From contig JBITNC010000001.1 of NCBI GenBank assembly GCA_050084985.1, positions 76,136,001 through 76,200,000 of the forward strand: a DNA stretch of 64,000 bases, written 5' to 3'. Both the position numbers and the translations under genes were made by a program. Numbering within the stretch: position 1 is the stretch's first letter; each line of letters starts with the position of its first letter. The DNA is from Nageia nagi. Its lineage: Eukaryota; Pinophyta. The notes beneath the pieces were generated by a model. It made no database searches, was not told the DNA's origin, and saw only the letters and a program-made list of their open reading frames with translations. Positions 47,596 to 59,429 of this stretch are shown here, in pieces.

Positions 47596-48510
47596 TTAAA
47601 ATTGGTCAATCATTATAATCTATTTTAGACATAAAACTTTATATAACTAAATTTTTAGGATGACAACTAATTGCAACTTTTATATCATTTTAATACTTAT
47701 AAAGCTATTCATTAAGCCATTATCAATAATCACTTCATACACCTTCCCTTGGTACCAACATATAGTTCGAAATATTTTTTTTCTTTACCTTTGATCATCT
47801 TACTTTACTTTTTACATTCCATCAATATAGTTAAGTAATTCATTAAAGTCTTTTTGAATCTCAGCCTTTATGGCTTCAAGATCATTTTATTCCATCTTAA
47901 CCTTATTGGTAGTCTTAACATTTTTTGGATATTCACATGCTTTAGGCTATATGACTATTACTATCTACTTCCTTACCTTTAAAATATCAACAATCTCCAA
48001 AATTAGGTTTCACATTATTATCTTTTCTTTGCTCTACTTTATCTTCAACTTTTGTAGAGTTTTATTCCCCATGTTTGAGGTCTTACCATAACTTTTATTT
48101 ATATGTTCTTCCTTTCTACTTAATTTCTCTGCTACCATTATGATAGAATATAATATAACATAATTTAATATCATTTATACCTAATTGGTTGAGATGATTT
48201 ATTAAAATATATCCAAAGAGATACACACACATTATGATTTATTAAAATGGTTCCAAAGGTATACACTCACCCACATACATACATATCATTATAGGTTTGT
48301 TTAATATATTTCTAAAATGTGTTCATACATAGAAAATGGTTCTCATCTTGTATAGACTTTAGGTTATCAATATTACAAATTTTTTTATACCATGGTGTTT
48401 TATTGAGTTTAAAAATTTCTAGTTCTATTTCTATGTAAATGAATTTATTTCTATTTCTATCTAATTTATTGAGTTTATTTCTATTTCTATGTAATTGCTA
48501 CTATTTGTAG
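47596..48510. other. Intergenic, nothing firm
   Basis: A plus-strand frame at 47870 begins MASRSFYSILTLLVVLTFFG and looks like a signal peptide, but no supporting domain, splice donor or continuation was found. The rest is AT-rich sequence. Confidence 0.35.
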
Positions 48511-48520
48511 GTTCCATTTT

Positions 48521-49357
48521 GTGATAATGGATGAGACATATGATGATATTTATCATGGTATATATACCATGTTGAATAAGGTAAACCATAATATCCCACA
48601 TAATTCACCCCCTCCACATGCCGAACCTCCATCCCTTCCTCCTCCAAACCCTCCACCTCCACCTCCACTCCCACCCCCACCCCCACCCACTAATATAGAT
48701 GAGCAATAATTATAAGATACTATTTCTCAAAACATCATTGAGTTACAAGTAATAATAAATTCATATCAATAGTATCTATAGTTTCCTAATCCATGTCATA
48801 TGGTTTGCATCTTTGATACAAATTGTAGTTGAAACTATTAGTTTTTTTAGTGGGGATATGTATGATTTTGAATCTTGGAGAGACCACATGAGAGATCACT
48901 TTTCAAATGGTATTTCCACTCAATAGGTAATTAAGGTAGGTGTCACTATAGCCATCATTTACTCCATTGTTCATTAATCCATTATCTAGAGAACCCATGC
49001 CCCATTATAAAGAAAGAATTACCTATGATTGGTGCCAGCATCCATTGATATCTTAGAGGTTTTGGGATTGATGGTAGATGTTGTTTGATAAACCAACACA
49101 TTCTAATTCTTATCTTTCTTTATATTTTTGAAAGAGTTTCATTTGAGAAGACATGTTAATTATTTTTACATGAGATGTAATCAAGGAATTGGTCATGGTT
49201 TTGGGTTGAATAGATTATGGGAATGAGTCAATCTAGATAGACCTATGCATCTTGCACCTCTCATTTATCTTCCTACTCCTCTTATTATTGCACCTACTTT
49301 TCATCAAGTAGTGGTTTTAGTATTGGAAGCTTTGACTCAAGTCACCCACACTCTCAC
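48521..49357 (+). pseudogene. Proline-rich coding remnant, unrecognised
   Basis: The first part reads MDETYDDIYHGIYTMLNKVN followed by a proline-rich stretch (48600-48690) to a stop at 48709. Further on are FESWRDHMRDHFSNGIS (near 48870) and, near 49190-49360, a coding-like piece with LNRLWE, VNLDRPMHLAPLIYLPTPLI and VVLVLEALTQVTHTLTE. It may be the start of a retroelement gag or another TE protein, truncated by the LTR of element C at 49358. Confidence in any identity is low. Confidence 0.35.
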
Positions 49358-50563
49358 TGAATAAGCTACTTATTGAATGAGATGTGGTAATTTTACACAT
49401 GCACCCATGTATCTAAGCCATAACTAAATTCTGATGAATGAACTTTAAAACTAAAATTCAATCTTTAAAGAAGTTTAGTTCCTATTTGGATCAGACTAGG
49501 ATTTACCAAAAGGTAAGGTATAGAAACAAACTTGTAGAACTAAAATAAACTTAAAATGCTAATGTAGTAGGTTACAAATAAGTAAAATAAATAACCATAT
49601 TAGCTCAAACATTCATTAAAGTAGAATCTAAGATGATCAGATAGATTGATTTTATAGCCACCAAATAGAATATGACATTTCAAGTAACTATGTTATACAA
49701 AGTGCTTTATAGATATGGATTAACCATGGATAAACTATCATAATACCCAAAGTGCAAATAAACATATTACATAATAATTTAAGAACAATGCAATATAAAT
49801 TATGGTTATGAGATCAAGAAGAAAATTGATATAATAATCAATGATGCAAGTATACAATAAGGTTTACTATATCCATCCTCTTTCTCCTTCAATGAGGTCT
49901 TACATATAGATTTTCTTTCAAGAGAATCTTCTAACTTCTAACAAACTACTGAAAGACTACAAAATATCTTTAATTAATAAGATATTTAAAAAGTATCAGA
50001 TTTGATTCTCTGATAATAAATCAACATCTCATCTTTAAACATAGAAAGATCTAAATCATTCTTTCATGTGTATTAACACTCTCTAGATTAACCAAAGCTT
50101 GAAAACTTGAATCTGACAATTGTAACCATCTTTTTGAAAATAAAAAGTACTTTTCAAGAGTTCGATAGTATTTACATATATATGAATTTGTATGGACCCA
50201 TCAAAACCAGATACAAAATAATTACATAATTTTGATAGAATTATTTCAACATACTTTGAAATGGATTAGTTGGAACTCAAATCTCAAAAATAAGAACACT
50301 TCATATAGTTAAGTCAATTGTGATTCATCATGGTATATGATTAACTACCATAGATAAGACTTATGTTGAAGAAAACTAAAGATATTTGATTTCTCTATTG
50401 TTTTGGAAGAATTTGTTCTACTCTACACTATCAAATCTTTGCAAAAATAAAATAATCTATAAAACATTCAAAATATGTCTAAGTATAACTTTTGTTTCAT
50501 TTTATAGCTATTTTGGAAAACTTTATCTATTCCATTATTTCCATATCTCCATTAGAATCAAAT

Positions 50564-51273
50564 TGTAGGTGCTTAAAAATGAATTATTATTTATTAAATA
50601 ATTTATTTTAAAGCCTCAATGACATGTTATGTAAAAAGGGGTTAAACATACCCAAAGAATTGTATTTCATATAATAGACCATTATATCATGACCTAGGGG
50701 TCAAATCTTGTAATAGAGGTGTTTCTATATAAATACATCAAGAAAAACCAAAGAGGGGAATTCGGGGGCTATCCATAAGATCTAAGAGGAGGCTTTATCA
50801 ATTAAAGGTTAAATAACAAATTAGAACTAGGCTATAGGATATTATAGAAGCCACAATAAGACCAAAAGACAAACAAAGAAGAATGATGAGTAGACCTCAA
50901 GGGAGACCCTTGCAACTATCAAGTTTGTAATTAATCAGACATCATTTCTTATTACTATTTCATATTCATTATATGATTACTTTATCTTTTGAGTATCTTA
51001 CATTTGTTATTGTACTTTCAATTTTACTTATTCCATGCCATCAATAGCATGTCTCATTTAGGCCACTAACAATGTGCTAATGTATGAATGCATGTTTGTT
51101 TTTGATGTATGATGTCATTAATTGATTGAATATGTGATTGGGATAAAATGAACATGTATGCTTTCTATTAATCATTATTTTCATATTTCAGATATATGTC
51201 AATAAAACAAAGTATACTAATAGTGCATTAATGAACCCCCATAAATAATTAATCGTATTATTTTGGCTCTACA
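50564..51273 (+). repeat. Nested LTR-like insertion in the 3' LTR of C
   Basis: This 710-bp segment is absent from the partner LTR at the matching point (about 63645). It begins TGTAGGTGC and ends GGCTCTACA, so has TGTAG...CTACA ends, and carries a TATA box. No target duplication is visible at its edges. Its first ~50 bases resemble the start of the element A LTR in reverse complement (TGTAGACACCTAAAAATG), suggesting a related family. Confidence 0.6.
50726..50735 (+). promoter_or_regulatory. TATA box in nested LTR
   Basis: TATATAAATA lies about 160 bases into the LTR-like insertion, a plausible plus-strand LTR core promoter. Transcription would be expected to begin about 30 bases downstream. 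Confidence 0.5.
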
Positions 51274-51479
51274 TAAACACTATAGGAAATGTTCAAAATT
51301 GACTAAGTATCATCATTATTTCAAGCAGTAAAGAAACAAAACAAATCATACCCATAAAAATATCTTCATATTTCTCCAAAATATGTATTAGTATACATTT
51401 TTGCAATCAATTGGTTGATTTGTGTCATCAAATCATGAAAAAAAAAACTATATCAATATGTACAAAACATAACTCACAC

Positions 51480-54400
51480 TATTCCATCCTTAGGAAAAAC
51501 TACAAGGGCCTTGGACCACTCATCATCTATCAAAAGTTCAATTTTTTGTATGATCATAGCTAATGAAATAAACTAATTGGTCATATTTAAGTTAATTTTG
51601 GATTTCATTCTAGATAACTTTAGTCATTTCATGAGTGAACTTCAAGAATTTATCTTCAAAATTGCTCTCTTTCTAGTCTATAAAATTCTTATCCTCTTTC
51701 TAAGCTTGATCACTAAATGCCTTCATTTCTTCAAGAGTGTAAGCATTGTTTTCTTCTTTGTGCAAAGGAGATATCTTATTTTTATAAAACCCTTTTAGAG
51801 TATTATTCAATTTATTCATCTCTAGATTCAATGATTTCATAGATTTCTTTGTGCACATCATCAATTCATATAGGTGATCAACTTTCTAAGTCATAGCTAA
51901 AATTTGATCATATGAATCATTTGTAAAATTAGGAATTTATGTTTCTTCCTTCTGATTCATCACTTTGATAATCTCAACATTCTTATTATTCATCTTTATA
52001 ACTTCATCTTTCTTATTTAAAACAATTTTGTATTTATCTATTTGCTTATCATAATATACAACATATTCTCTAACAAAATATAATAAATCTGAAATTGGTA
52101 TTACTTTTACCCAATAATTCAATTTTATGCCCTTTAATTATTCCATAAAAAACTTTTTTTGCACTAGTGTCTTTGTCTATTGGGCTAATAGAGTCTATTC
52201 TTGAGTTTTCAATTTTATCTCAAACTCTATTTTCATCTTTACAAAGTTTTATGTCACTACCTCTAACTCTATGTATTTCTTTATACATGAATCTTGCAAA
52301 AATTTCAAGTTATCCTAGACCTTTTTCTCTTCATCTTACAATGTATTATATTCAAACTCTTTACCTTTTAAATATGCTTTCAAAGCACACATCTCTAACT
52401 CTAGAGCCTTTGTCCAACCATTTTTCATGTTCACTTCAATATCCTTGGACTTATGCTCTTCCTCCTTTTCTTTTAAAGATTTGGTTAGCTTTGAAGAGTC
52501 AACTACATCCTATAACTCCTAAATTTATTTTTTCAATAGAGCTATTTGAGTTAAATAAAATTGAGTTAAATAAAATTTTAGTTAAATAAAAATTTTCTTT
52601 CTCTTGATATAAAGCCTTTTGTTGCTCTAGCTTCTCTACTTTCTACTCAAGAAAAACTACATCTGCATCCATCAAAGTCATGCTAGTTTTTACAATTTTT
52701 TTTTATCTATCCAACTGATCTTATCTAATCTTAGTTTTAAAGAATATATTTTAACTCTAAATATTTTTCTTTAGATTCATTAACTTGTCTAGTACAAATT
52801 CCAAAAATTTGCTTCCTAATATCTATAGTTGTGTCAAACTAGATTTATGTAGGAATTTTTGATGCTTTCTACCCCATTTTATCAAAACACTCTTCATTAG
52901 ATTTTTTAATTTTACTAAAATTAGTAAGATCATTAAAGGTATTATTTTTTGAATAGAAATGGGTGGAATAATATTCAAATCATCTTCATCTATATATGAA
53001 TCAACACTTTACCTCTTTCCTTTGTGTACAATCTAGAATTATGTCATCATGAATTATTTCAGAGTGTCCTTATGTTATCTCTAGTATTTTCTCCTTATCT
53101 TGAACTATAGGAGAAGGGATTTTTTTTTTTGTACATGTTTTTCACCTTTGGATGCATCTTTAGGCAAAGATCATATTCTTTGACTTCTCTTTTTCTTAAC
53201 AACAAATGGTTGATCAATATATAAATCATCAGTGTTGCTAACCTCAGGTTCCTCCAAATTTTTTCTCTATGTAATGATAGACACATCATCTTTTGTTGTA
53301 GACCCTTCAGTATAGGGATTTGGCTTGCTACCTCTCTTTTGTCTTTTATATTTTTTATGGTTCTTTTTCTTTTCTTCTCTTTATTGTAGTTCTTTTCTCT
53401 AGTGCATCCTCTTTCTAGATTCTTTTTGTCAATGCAACATCTTCTAGAGTTAATTTAGCTTTACCTTTGTATTTTTTAAAAAATTTAGTACTCTAGCACT
53501 CTTATTCTCTATATCTACCATTTTTTGAAGGAAAACTATTTATCATATGCTTCATAAAAGACCTTATGCTATTCATACATCAATTGCAAAGGCTTTTGTT
53601 TGATCTCTACTATGTATTTTCTAAAACACTTGTTCTTATTATCAGAGAAATCAGAGCTATCCATATATTTCTATAAATACTTGGGCATAATTTTCTCTTT
53701 ATTTGAATTTGTAGCAAAATCAACTTTGATTGTATAATTATGCTTCCATAGAGTCATGCATAAGGAATCTAACATTGAACCTAGACTAAAAGGTCATGTT
53801 TCCTAATTATTCTAAAAGTTTTGAAATTCATTCTTTGAAACTCTTACAAAATTTAGACTTCTGAATTTATACATTTTAATTGAGTAGAAAAAACACCTAA
53901 TGGATCATAAGGCCATGTGATTGCAATTTGTGATAACTACAACCTTTGCATTTTTATTATTAAATACTTTCAACAATTTTTATGATGCACATGAATTAAA
54001 TCAAAACCAAGGGTATATAAATATAAACTCTTTTTACCCTTTAGAACTCCCCACATGGTTTCAACATAATCTTCTTACCACATAACTTCCATGGAAAGTA
54101 GCCAATTAGAAAAAAAGAATGGAAATTGTATAGCTTTATCACAAAAACCATTAAGTAGGATGACTATATAATTTTTAGCAAAATAATAATCTCCTTTCTT
54201 GAATTGACCTATTTTTAAATAAGAATGATTTGATTTATATAACCTAGGTAAAGTGATAACAAAAATAAAATTTAGAGCTAAAAAGAGGAAATACCTCATA
54301 AAATCATAATATAACTCCTTGAGATATAAAAACCTCTTCCATTGATCTACCCTCCTTCGATTGCCATCTACATTCTTTTGATTTAGCTATAAGTTTGATA

Positions 54401-55190
54401 AAAGTTTTGGATGTTTATGGAGAAGTAACCAACATAGAAGTGAAGAATAGAAAAATTGATTGAATTTTTCTTTATTTATGAGTTATATGGCCAATCTATC
54501 TTTGATGAGATCAAACTAATCTAAATGGTAGTTGCCATAATATTTTATTATCCTATAAGTTGTTGTAATATGCTCCAAATGAACAATTTGGATATTCTTT
54601 TCTCCATAAAGAACCATAATGATGACTATGAGCCTATACATATTGGGTTTAAACCTTGAAATGCTATATATGCTTTTCTTCTCTATGAAAAGATTTAGCA
54701 AATACGAATTAACCAATCCAGTGGATATTTCTTAGTGTTTGTAGCAACTACTCTCACACTGGCCTACTTTAATGTGCTATTAGGCTGACCAAAAGCATTA
54801 TACATTCCATATTGAATTAAATCAAGAATAAAATTACCTTGACTATCTTTCACATTTTTTGTTTCATGAAATATTATCTTACTCAAAGCATCTACTAACT
54901 CTAGGAAAAGATGATATCTTTCATATAAAAATCAAAGAATCAAATTGGTTTCACACATTAAATCCCATAATTTCTTATCCTTATATTTTATAGACACTAA
55001 GGATTTTACTTTTAGATCAACATGCTTACAAAGCATATTTGTATCAAATAAATTTTCATTCCTATCATTAATAGTGCTTGAAATAGCTATAAACTTACCC
55101 ATTTTCATAACAAGATTGGATAAAGGATTGGTAATGGGAGGAAATTGAACTTTGAAAATTTGCAAACGCTATGGCTCCAAGTAGCTCAAA
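51480..55190 (-). pseudogene. Extra sense gene of element C: basic, coiled-coil protein
   Basis: I recognise no family. After integrase the minus strand keeps coding character for about 3.7 kb (near 1,200 codons) with scattered breaks. The N-terminal third (54932-55165 and on) reads MQIFKVQFPPITNPLSNLVM, HVDLKVKSLVSIKYKDKKLW, YHLFLELVDALSKIIFHETK and YGMYNAFGQPNSTLK. The middle is globular with hydrophobic stretches (54516-54716, 54075-54299). Then come a basic nuclear-signal-like segment (KEKKRKRTIK near 53360) and TEGSTTKDDVSII with KKKRSQR (53150-53330). The last third is Lys/Glu-rich and heptad-like (KVEKLEQQKALYQEKENFYL; LKEKEEEHKSKDIEVNMKNG; DKQIDKYKIVLNKKDEVIKM). It lies in the same sense as pol, before the 3' LTR, where some Tat elements carry extra genes. 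Confidence 0.55.
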
Positions 55191-55369
55191 AATTATAGAT
55201 GAAAAAAATAACTAAGGAAACAAATTTTAAATGGGGTTGATGTAAATATTATACATATCTACCCTATTTACTTGTAATAAATGCAAAAAGTATGCACCTT
55301 GGAAACTATGCATGGGAATTAAAATAAATATATACATATGATACAAAACTTATGTGTTCAAAAAATAGT

Positions 55370-56354
55370 ATAAAAAATTAAAATTTGGCCATTGATTATA
55401 ATTGAAATGATCCAACCATCCATTCCCTCCAATTCAAATGCATTATTCTAAATTTCTCATGTGATGATATATGGTTTAGACCATAATGAATCGAACTTCC
55501 AATGGCATCCAAGATTAGCTTTATCCTCTTCCCATTCAAGAACCAAGCCTCCAAGATTAAAAGAAACATATAAAGCATATTTCTTATTGAACCATTTTTT
55601 GAGCATGCTATTTTTTTTTTTTGAATCTCCTTGTATGAATTTTCTCAGAGTTCATTCAAATACATTAGACTAAACATTCCCACTTGTAACTAGTATAAAT
55701 CATTCATTTCATATTGGTGGAGCAATTATAAGGTAGGTAACTTAATAGGATATGGTTAAGTTGCTCTTTTTCCATAAATTAGAACATAAGGGGAGGATTT
55801 TATTAAATACTTATATGTGATCTGATCTATCTAGAGTGTAAGATCAAGATTTTCATCCCAATCCCTTTGATTATCATCCATTATTCTCTTTAATATTCTC
55901 AATAGAGTTTTGTTTTTAGATTCAGTTAAACCATTACTTTATGCATAATAGTTTGAAGATATCTTCCAATAAATTCCATATTTAAATACAAAATCTGAGA
56001 CTTGAGATCATAAAAATGCTAGACCATTATTTGATATCACAGTATGAGGAATATCAAATTTGGTAATAATTTTTTCTATAAAAGAAATAATAGTATCATG
56101 ATCTTGGTATTTTGTTGCATAATATTTAGTCTACATAGTGAAATAATTTGTGGCTTTCAAAATGAACTTGTTCCCTGATGATGACCCCAAATTAATCATA
56201 CCAATGAAATCTAGGCCCCATTATTAGAATGTTTCTTTTGTAGTAATGGGTTGTAATGGCATTGTTGCCATTCTCCTCCTCCCCATAAATTGATGACACT
56301 TATCACACTCTTTTGCTATCTAAAAGGAATCAATATATATTGATGGATAATAAT
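55370..56354 (-). pseudogene. Integrase core and C-terminal part of element C
   Basis: The minus strand reads AKECDKCHQFMGRRRMATMP, WGLDFIGMINLG (first Asp), VISNNGLAF (second Asp changed to Asn) and SNGLTESKNKTLLRILKRIM (Glu kept). The C-terminal part (55380-55670) has ALYVSFNLGGLVLEWEEDKA and WSKPYII. The zinc-binding half is on the other side of the solo LTR at 56355-56839. Several in-frame stops. Confidence 0.85.
56350..56354. repeat. Target-site duplication of solo LTR 1
   Basis: ATAAT here is repeated exactly at 56840-56844 on the other side of the solo LTR. Confidence 0.9.
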
Positions 56355-56839
56355 TGATGTGAATTCAGCTATAACAGGAAAACAGAAATTGAAATCCAGT
56401 CACAGAACATACAGAGAAAATCCAGACCAAAATACTCTTCTTATTCCTGAACCCACATCCTCTCCAAGAGAATACAATGCCCTTTAAATAGCCACAAAAA
56501 AACAAAAAACCAAAATGAGTCAGATTGCGCCCAAAATTTGCATGCGCATCCCTCTTACACTAATTAAGCAGTATCTAAAATATCCACCCTTAACTAGAAG
56601 AAAAACAAGAGTTACTAAAGGTGCAACATGCAAAAAAAGCCTAAAAATCAGGAGTGCTCTTAAAAAAACCTATTTTTCAGGCCTTAGACGAATGAATCAG
56701 GCCTTAAAAATATCATTTTTTGGGTATGGAAGTTTTAGTGAACTTCCATAACCGGAATTTCGTCACGAAGCCACAGTTTAAATTTCGAAGCAAAACGACC
56801 TCCGGATCAAAAGTTACGGCCCCGGCAACGCATGCATCA
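56355..56839 (+). repeat. Solo LTR 1 inserted in integrase of element C
   Basis: A 485-bp segment with ends TGATG...CATCA and a perfect 5-bp duplication (ATAAT). It is about 94% alike by eye to the segment at 60546-61032. It keeps CpG sites (CGACCTCCGG, TTACGGCCCCGGCAACGC) lost elsewhere, so it is young. A CTTTAAATAGCC box near 56482 could be a TATA element. Strand is given in the reading direction of that box and is tentative. No internal region is present. Confidence 0.85.
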
Positions 56840-56844
56840 ATAAT

Positions 56845-57120
56845 AGTCTACCTTAAGATCTTGTTTGCATGGTCTATCTATAATAATTACCTAAAAAAAA
56901 ATAGAATGGAATTCCTTAAAAACCTCATCAATTTGTTTGTGTATATGCATCTCAACAACATTCCATCATAATTTTTGCTATTTGAAACATGATTAATCAT
57001 ATAATAATTGAGTGCATTCAACCTAAAAATTCACCTTTTGTAAGCATTAAGTTCATATGGTAACTTACCACTTTCAAAATATGTACTTAACTATGTTACC
57101 CAGCTTTGTGAGTCTTCCAA
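56845..57120 (-). pseudogene. Integrase zinc-binding part of element C
   Basis: The minus strand reads LPYELNAYKR, FRLNALNYYMINHVSN and KLMRFLRNSILFF in shifting frames, equivalent to the stretch between RNase H and integrase core in related polyproteins. It joins the core at 56354 if the solo LTR and one ATAAT are set aside. Confidence 0.5.
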
Positions 57121-57179
57121 CAATTCAACATCTTGCATTTTATTTTCAATAATCATGATCTATTATGAATTTATATCCT

Positions 57180-57500
57180 CAACCAATTATTTATAAAGAG
57201 ATATTCCCTTTATTATCTTCATAGGTTAGATCTCTACATCATATTTCAAAATTTTAGTGCTCCATCTGGCTCTACCTTGATCCATCTCAAATTGTAAATA
57301 TAGCCTCTAGCATGTGGATGAATTGTAAGCACTAAAATTTTATTATGAGAAATATAATGCTTAAACTTAATGAGAGCTTACATAATTATAAACACATGCT
57401 TCTCAATAAATCCATATATTTCTTCACCATCATGTAGTGTTTGAATAAAGAAATCTATTTCTTGTTCATCATGATTATCTTCCTTTTTGGTTAGAACTAT
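57180..57500 (-). pseudogene. RNase H connected to RT, element C
   Basis: The minus strand reads NHDEQEIDFFIQTLHDGEEI, YGFIEKHVFIIM, ALIKFKHYISHNKILVL, then after frameshift ARWSTKILKYDVEI and PMKIIKG. This matches the gypsy RNase H/tether region (A.FSR.L...E..Y...EK...L..AL..FR.Y......). Broken. Confidence 0.75.
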
Positions 57501-57699
57501 TGCTATATTCTTTTAAGCTCTATATGTATATAAGATGATTTTTTTTTTTAAATTTGGATTTTTCAAAATCAGAGCAAACATAATGGTTGATTTAATCTAT
57601 TTAAATGCTATAATTCTTTCTTGCGTTCACTTGTTCAAAAGGAACCTTATCCTTAAGCAATTCTATAAATTATTAGGTGATTCTGATGAAATATTGAAT

Positions 57700-58330
57700 A
57701 AATATCCTCACAAAATTAATTTATCCCAGAAAAGTTTGCAACTTCTTTATATTTGACAAAATAGTGAGCTTGGAGATAACTTTCACTCTTTTTATATTAA
57801 TAGAAAATTTGTCTTTAAAAATCACATGCCCCAGCAACTTTCCTTGATATACAACAAAATAGTCTTCTTCAATTTCAAATATATTTTTAACTCTTGATAT
57901 TTCAAGAAATTCTATTGAAGATGTTGCAAGTGATATTTCTTTTTTATGTAAAAATATAGTAATATCATCCACATAAACTAAAATAGATTTGTTAATTAGT
58001 TCACCAAATGTATGAACCATTGCCCATTGAAAAGTAGCTCACTAATTACATAAGCCTAAGGGAATTCATTGAAAAGAAAATATCCCCCATTTTATGGTGA
58101 ATGCAATTTTATACTAGTCCTCATCTTTCACCCAAATTTGGTTATATCTAGAGAAACCATCAAGGAAGAAAAATATTTTGGTCCTACAACTGTGTATAAG
58201 ATCTATTCCATAGGTGAAAATGGATAATTATTTTTTAGTAATGCTCTATTTAGATTCCAAAAATCTACACATAGCCTGATGTCCCCATTTTTCTTTCACA
58301 CTGGTACCAAATATACCACCCAAGTAAAAT
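57700..58330 (-). pseudogene. Reverse transcriptase of element C
   Basis: The minus strand reads VVYLVPV, KKNGDIRLCVDF, NLNRALLKNNYPF, then FGELINKSILVYVDDITIFL with the YVDD box intact, and GKLLGHVIFKDKFSINIKRV. The longest open part is 57721-58020. It lies downstream of the RNase H-like domain at 58812-59282. Confidence 0.85.
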
Positions 58331-58339
58331 ATTTAATGG

Positions 58340-58805
58340 GATAAATGATCCTTATTTGAAATAACTTCTAAATTTATTATTTCATAACAACTTTAATTTA
58401 GATTTAATGGTCTCTATTTTTTCTAAAAGGGGATTTTCTCCTTCTACCAATTCTATGGTGTGTTGAATCACATCTTTGTTATACACATTTAGATCATCAT
58501 AGGACCATGCCATACATCCAATAGATTCCTTCATCATTTCTATAATATCTTTGGAAGAATTTCTTAAGAATATTATTGGGAGTTATTTGTAACTAAAAAC
58601 TTTTAGGATAAGAAAAAACATTTCACTTTCTTACTTTATCATCTCTGTTAAAAAGATATTCAAATGTAATAACACCTTTGGGTAAGGTATTATTTTTCAA
58701 TTGTATAATATCTTCCTCTCTAAATGCTTCAACCAATGACTCTTGGTTATTAGAGCATAATATTTGAGTATCTAATAATAAGTTAATATCTTTAACACTA
58801 TTAAA
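58340..58805 (-). pseudogene. Linker between RNase H-like domain and RT, element C
   Basis: Coding-like minus-strand sequence with breaks, ending in ENPLLEKIETIKSKLK just before RT, which is typical of the segment ahead of gypsy RT. No catalytic domain. Confidence 0.5.
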
Positions 58806-58811
58806 AACCTA

Positions 58812-59282
58812 CTAAAAATAATTATTATGAAAAATAAAAGGTTTGAAAATCAAATGAATACCTTTCCTTTTCAACCAGTGATATGTAGCATCAAATTTTG
58901 ATCCCTTCTGGGCCAAAGCATTAACTTCATTATTATAATCTTTAGGGATTGCAATAAGATTCAAAGCATCAAATATCTCTAGTAGGTCCCATACTTTATT
59001 TTTGTATTTATTCAAATAGTGATGTTTAATAGAATATTTTTCAATCACTTGTTTGATAACCAATTCAAAATCACCAAAAATTGTTAAACATTTAATCTTT
59101 AATTTTATTGCTTCTTCAAGCCCTAAGCGTAGGGCTTGATACTCTTTCACATTATTGGTACAACTCCATGTGAACTTAAAAGAGTGTCTCTTAATTTCAT
59201 CTAAAGGGGATTTCAAAATTACCCTAGTGCCATCTCCAATTTTTGACTTTGCACCATCAAAATGCATGTTCCATAGTTCCAA
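58812..59282 (-). pseudogene. RNase H-like domain upstream of RT, element C
   Basis: It is open for 156 codons: MELWNMHFDGAKSKIGDGTR, VILKSPLDEIKRHSFKF, CTNNVKEYQALRLGLEEAIK, LKIKCLTIFGDFELVIKQVI, then IPKDYNNEVNALAQKGSKF. The Asp (FDGA), Glu (EYQAL) and Asp (GDFE) positions of the archaeal-type RNase H fold are kept; the late Asp is less clear (EVNALA). In A and B the equivalent domain follows RT. Here it lies between protease and RT, an order I believe occurs in one plant gypsy lineage. Confidence 0.85.
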
Positions 59283-59429
59283 TTCCCTTATTTCCTAAAT
59301 TGTTAGGGCTAGCAATTATGTAATATCTTCAATAGTGACATAATTTCCCATACCCTTACTTTCAATTTGACTAATCATTAATTTATAAACTAGATCAATT
59401 TAATCTAATTCCTCTTCAAAATCATTTAG

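Larger units (their letters stand above)
49358..51397 (-). repeat. 3' LTR of element C, interrupted
   Basis: It matches 62471-63775 in two blocks, 49385-50560 and 51278-51397, separated by a 710-bp insertion. Shared phrases include GGTAATTTTACACATGCA, CTAAGATGATCAGATAG, CTCAAAAATAAGAACACTTC and CACTATAGGAAAT. The weakly conserved left end (49358-49384) was placed by comparing both copies and the primer-site position. Confidence 0.8.

Noticed and set aside
47870-48091. Secreted-protein first exon starting MASRSFYS
   Set aside because: The signal-like start is suggestive, but no splice donor, further exon or domain supports a gene.
48501-48686. Minus-strand Gly/Val/Glu-rich frame
   Set aside because: Shadow of the proline-rich plus-strand tract.
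52167-52589. 140-codon plus-strand frame
   Set aside because: The minus strand carries a Lys/Glu-rich coiled-coil reading; the plus-strand Ser/Leu-rich frame is its shadow.
56515-56971. Two plus-strand frames in and after solo LTR 1
   Set aside because: They lie within or across the LTR and lack any domain; the same frame is broken in the other copy.
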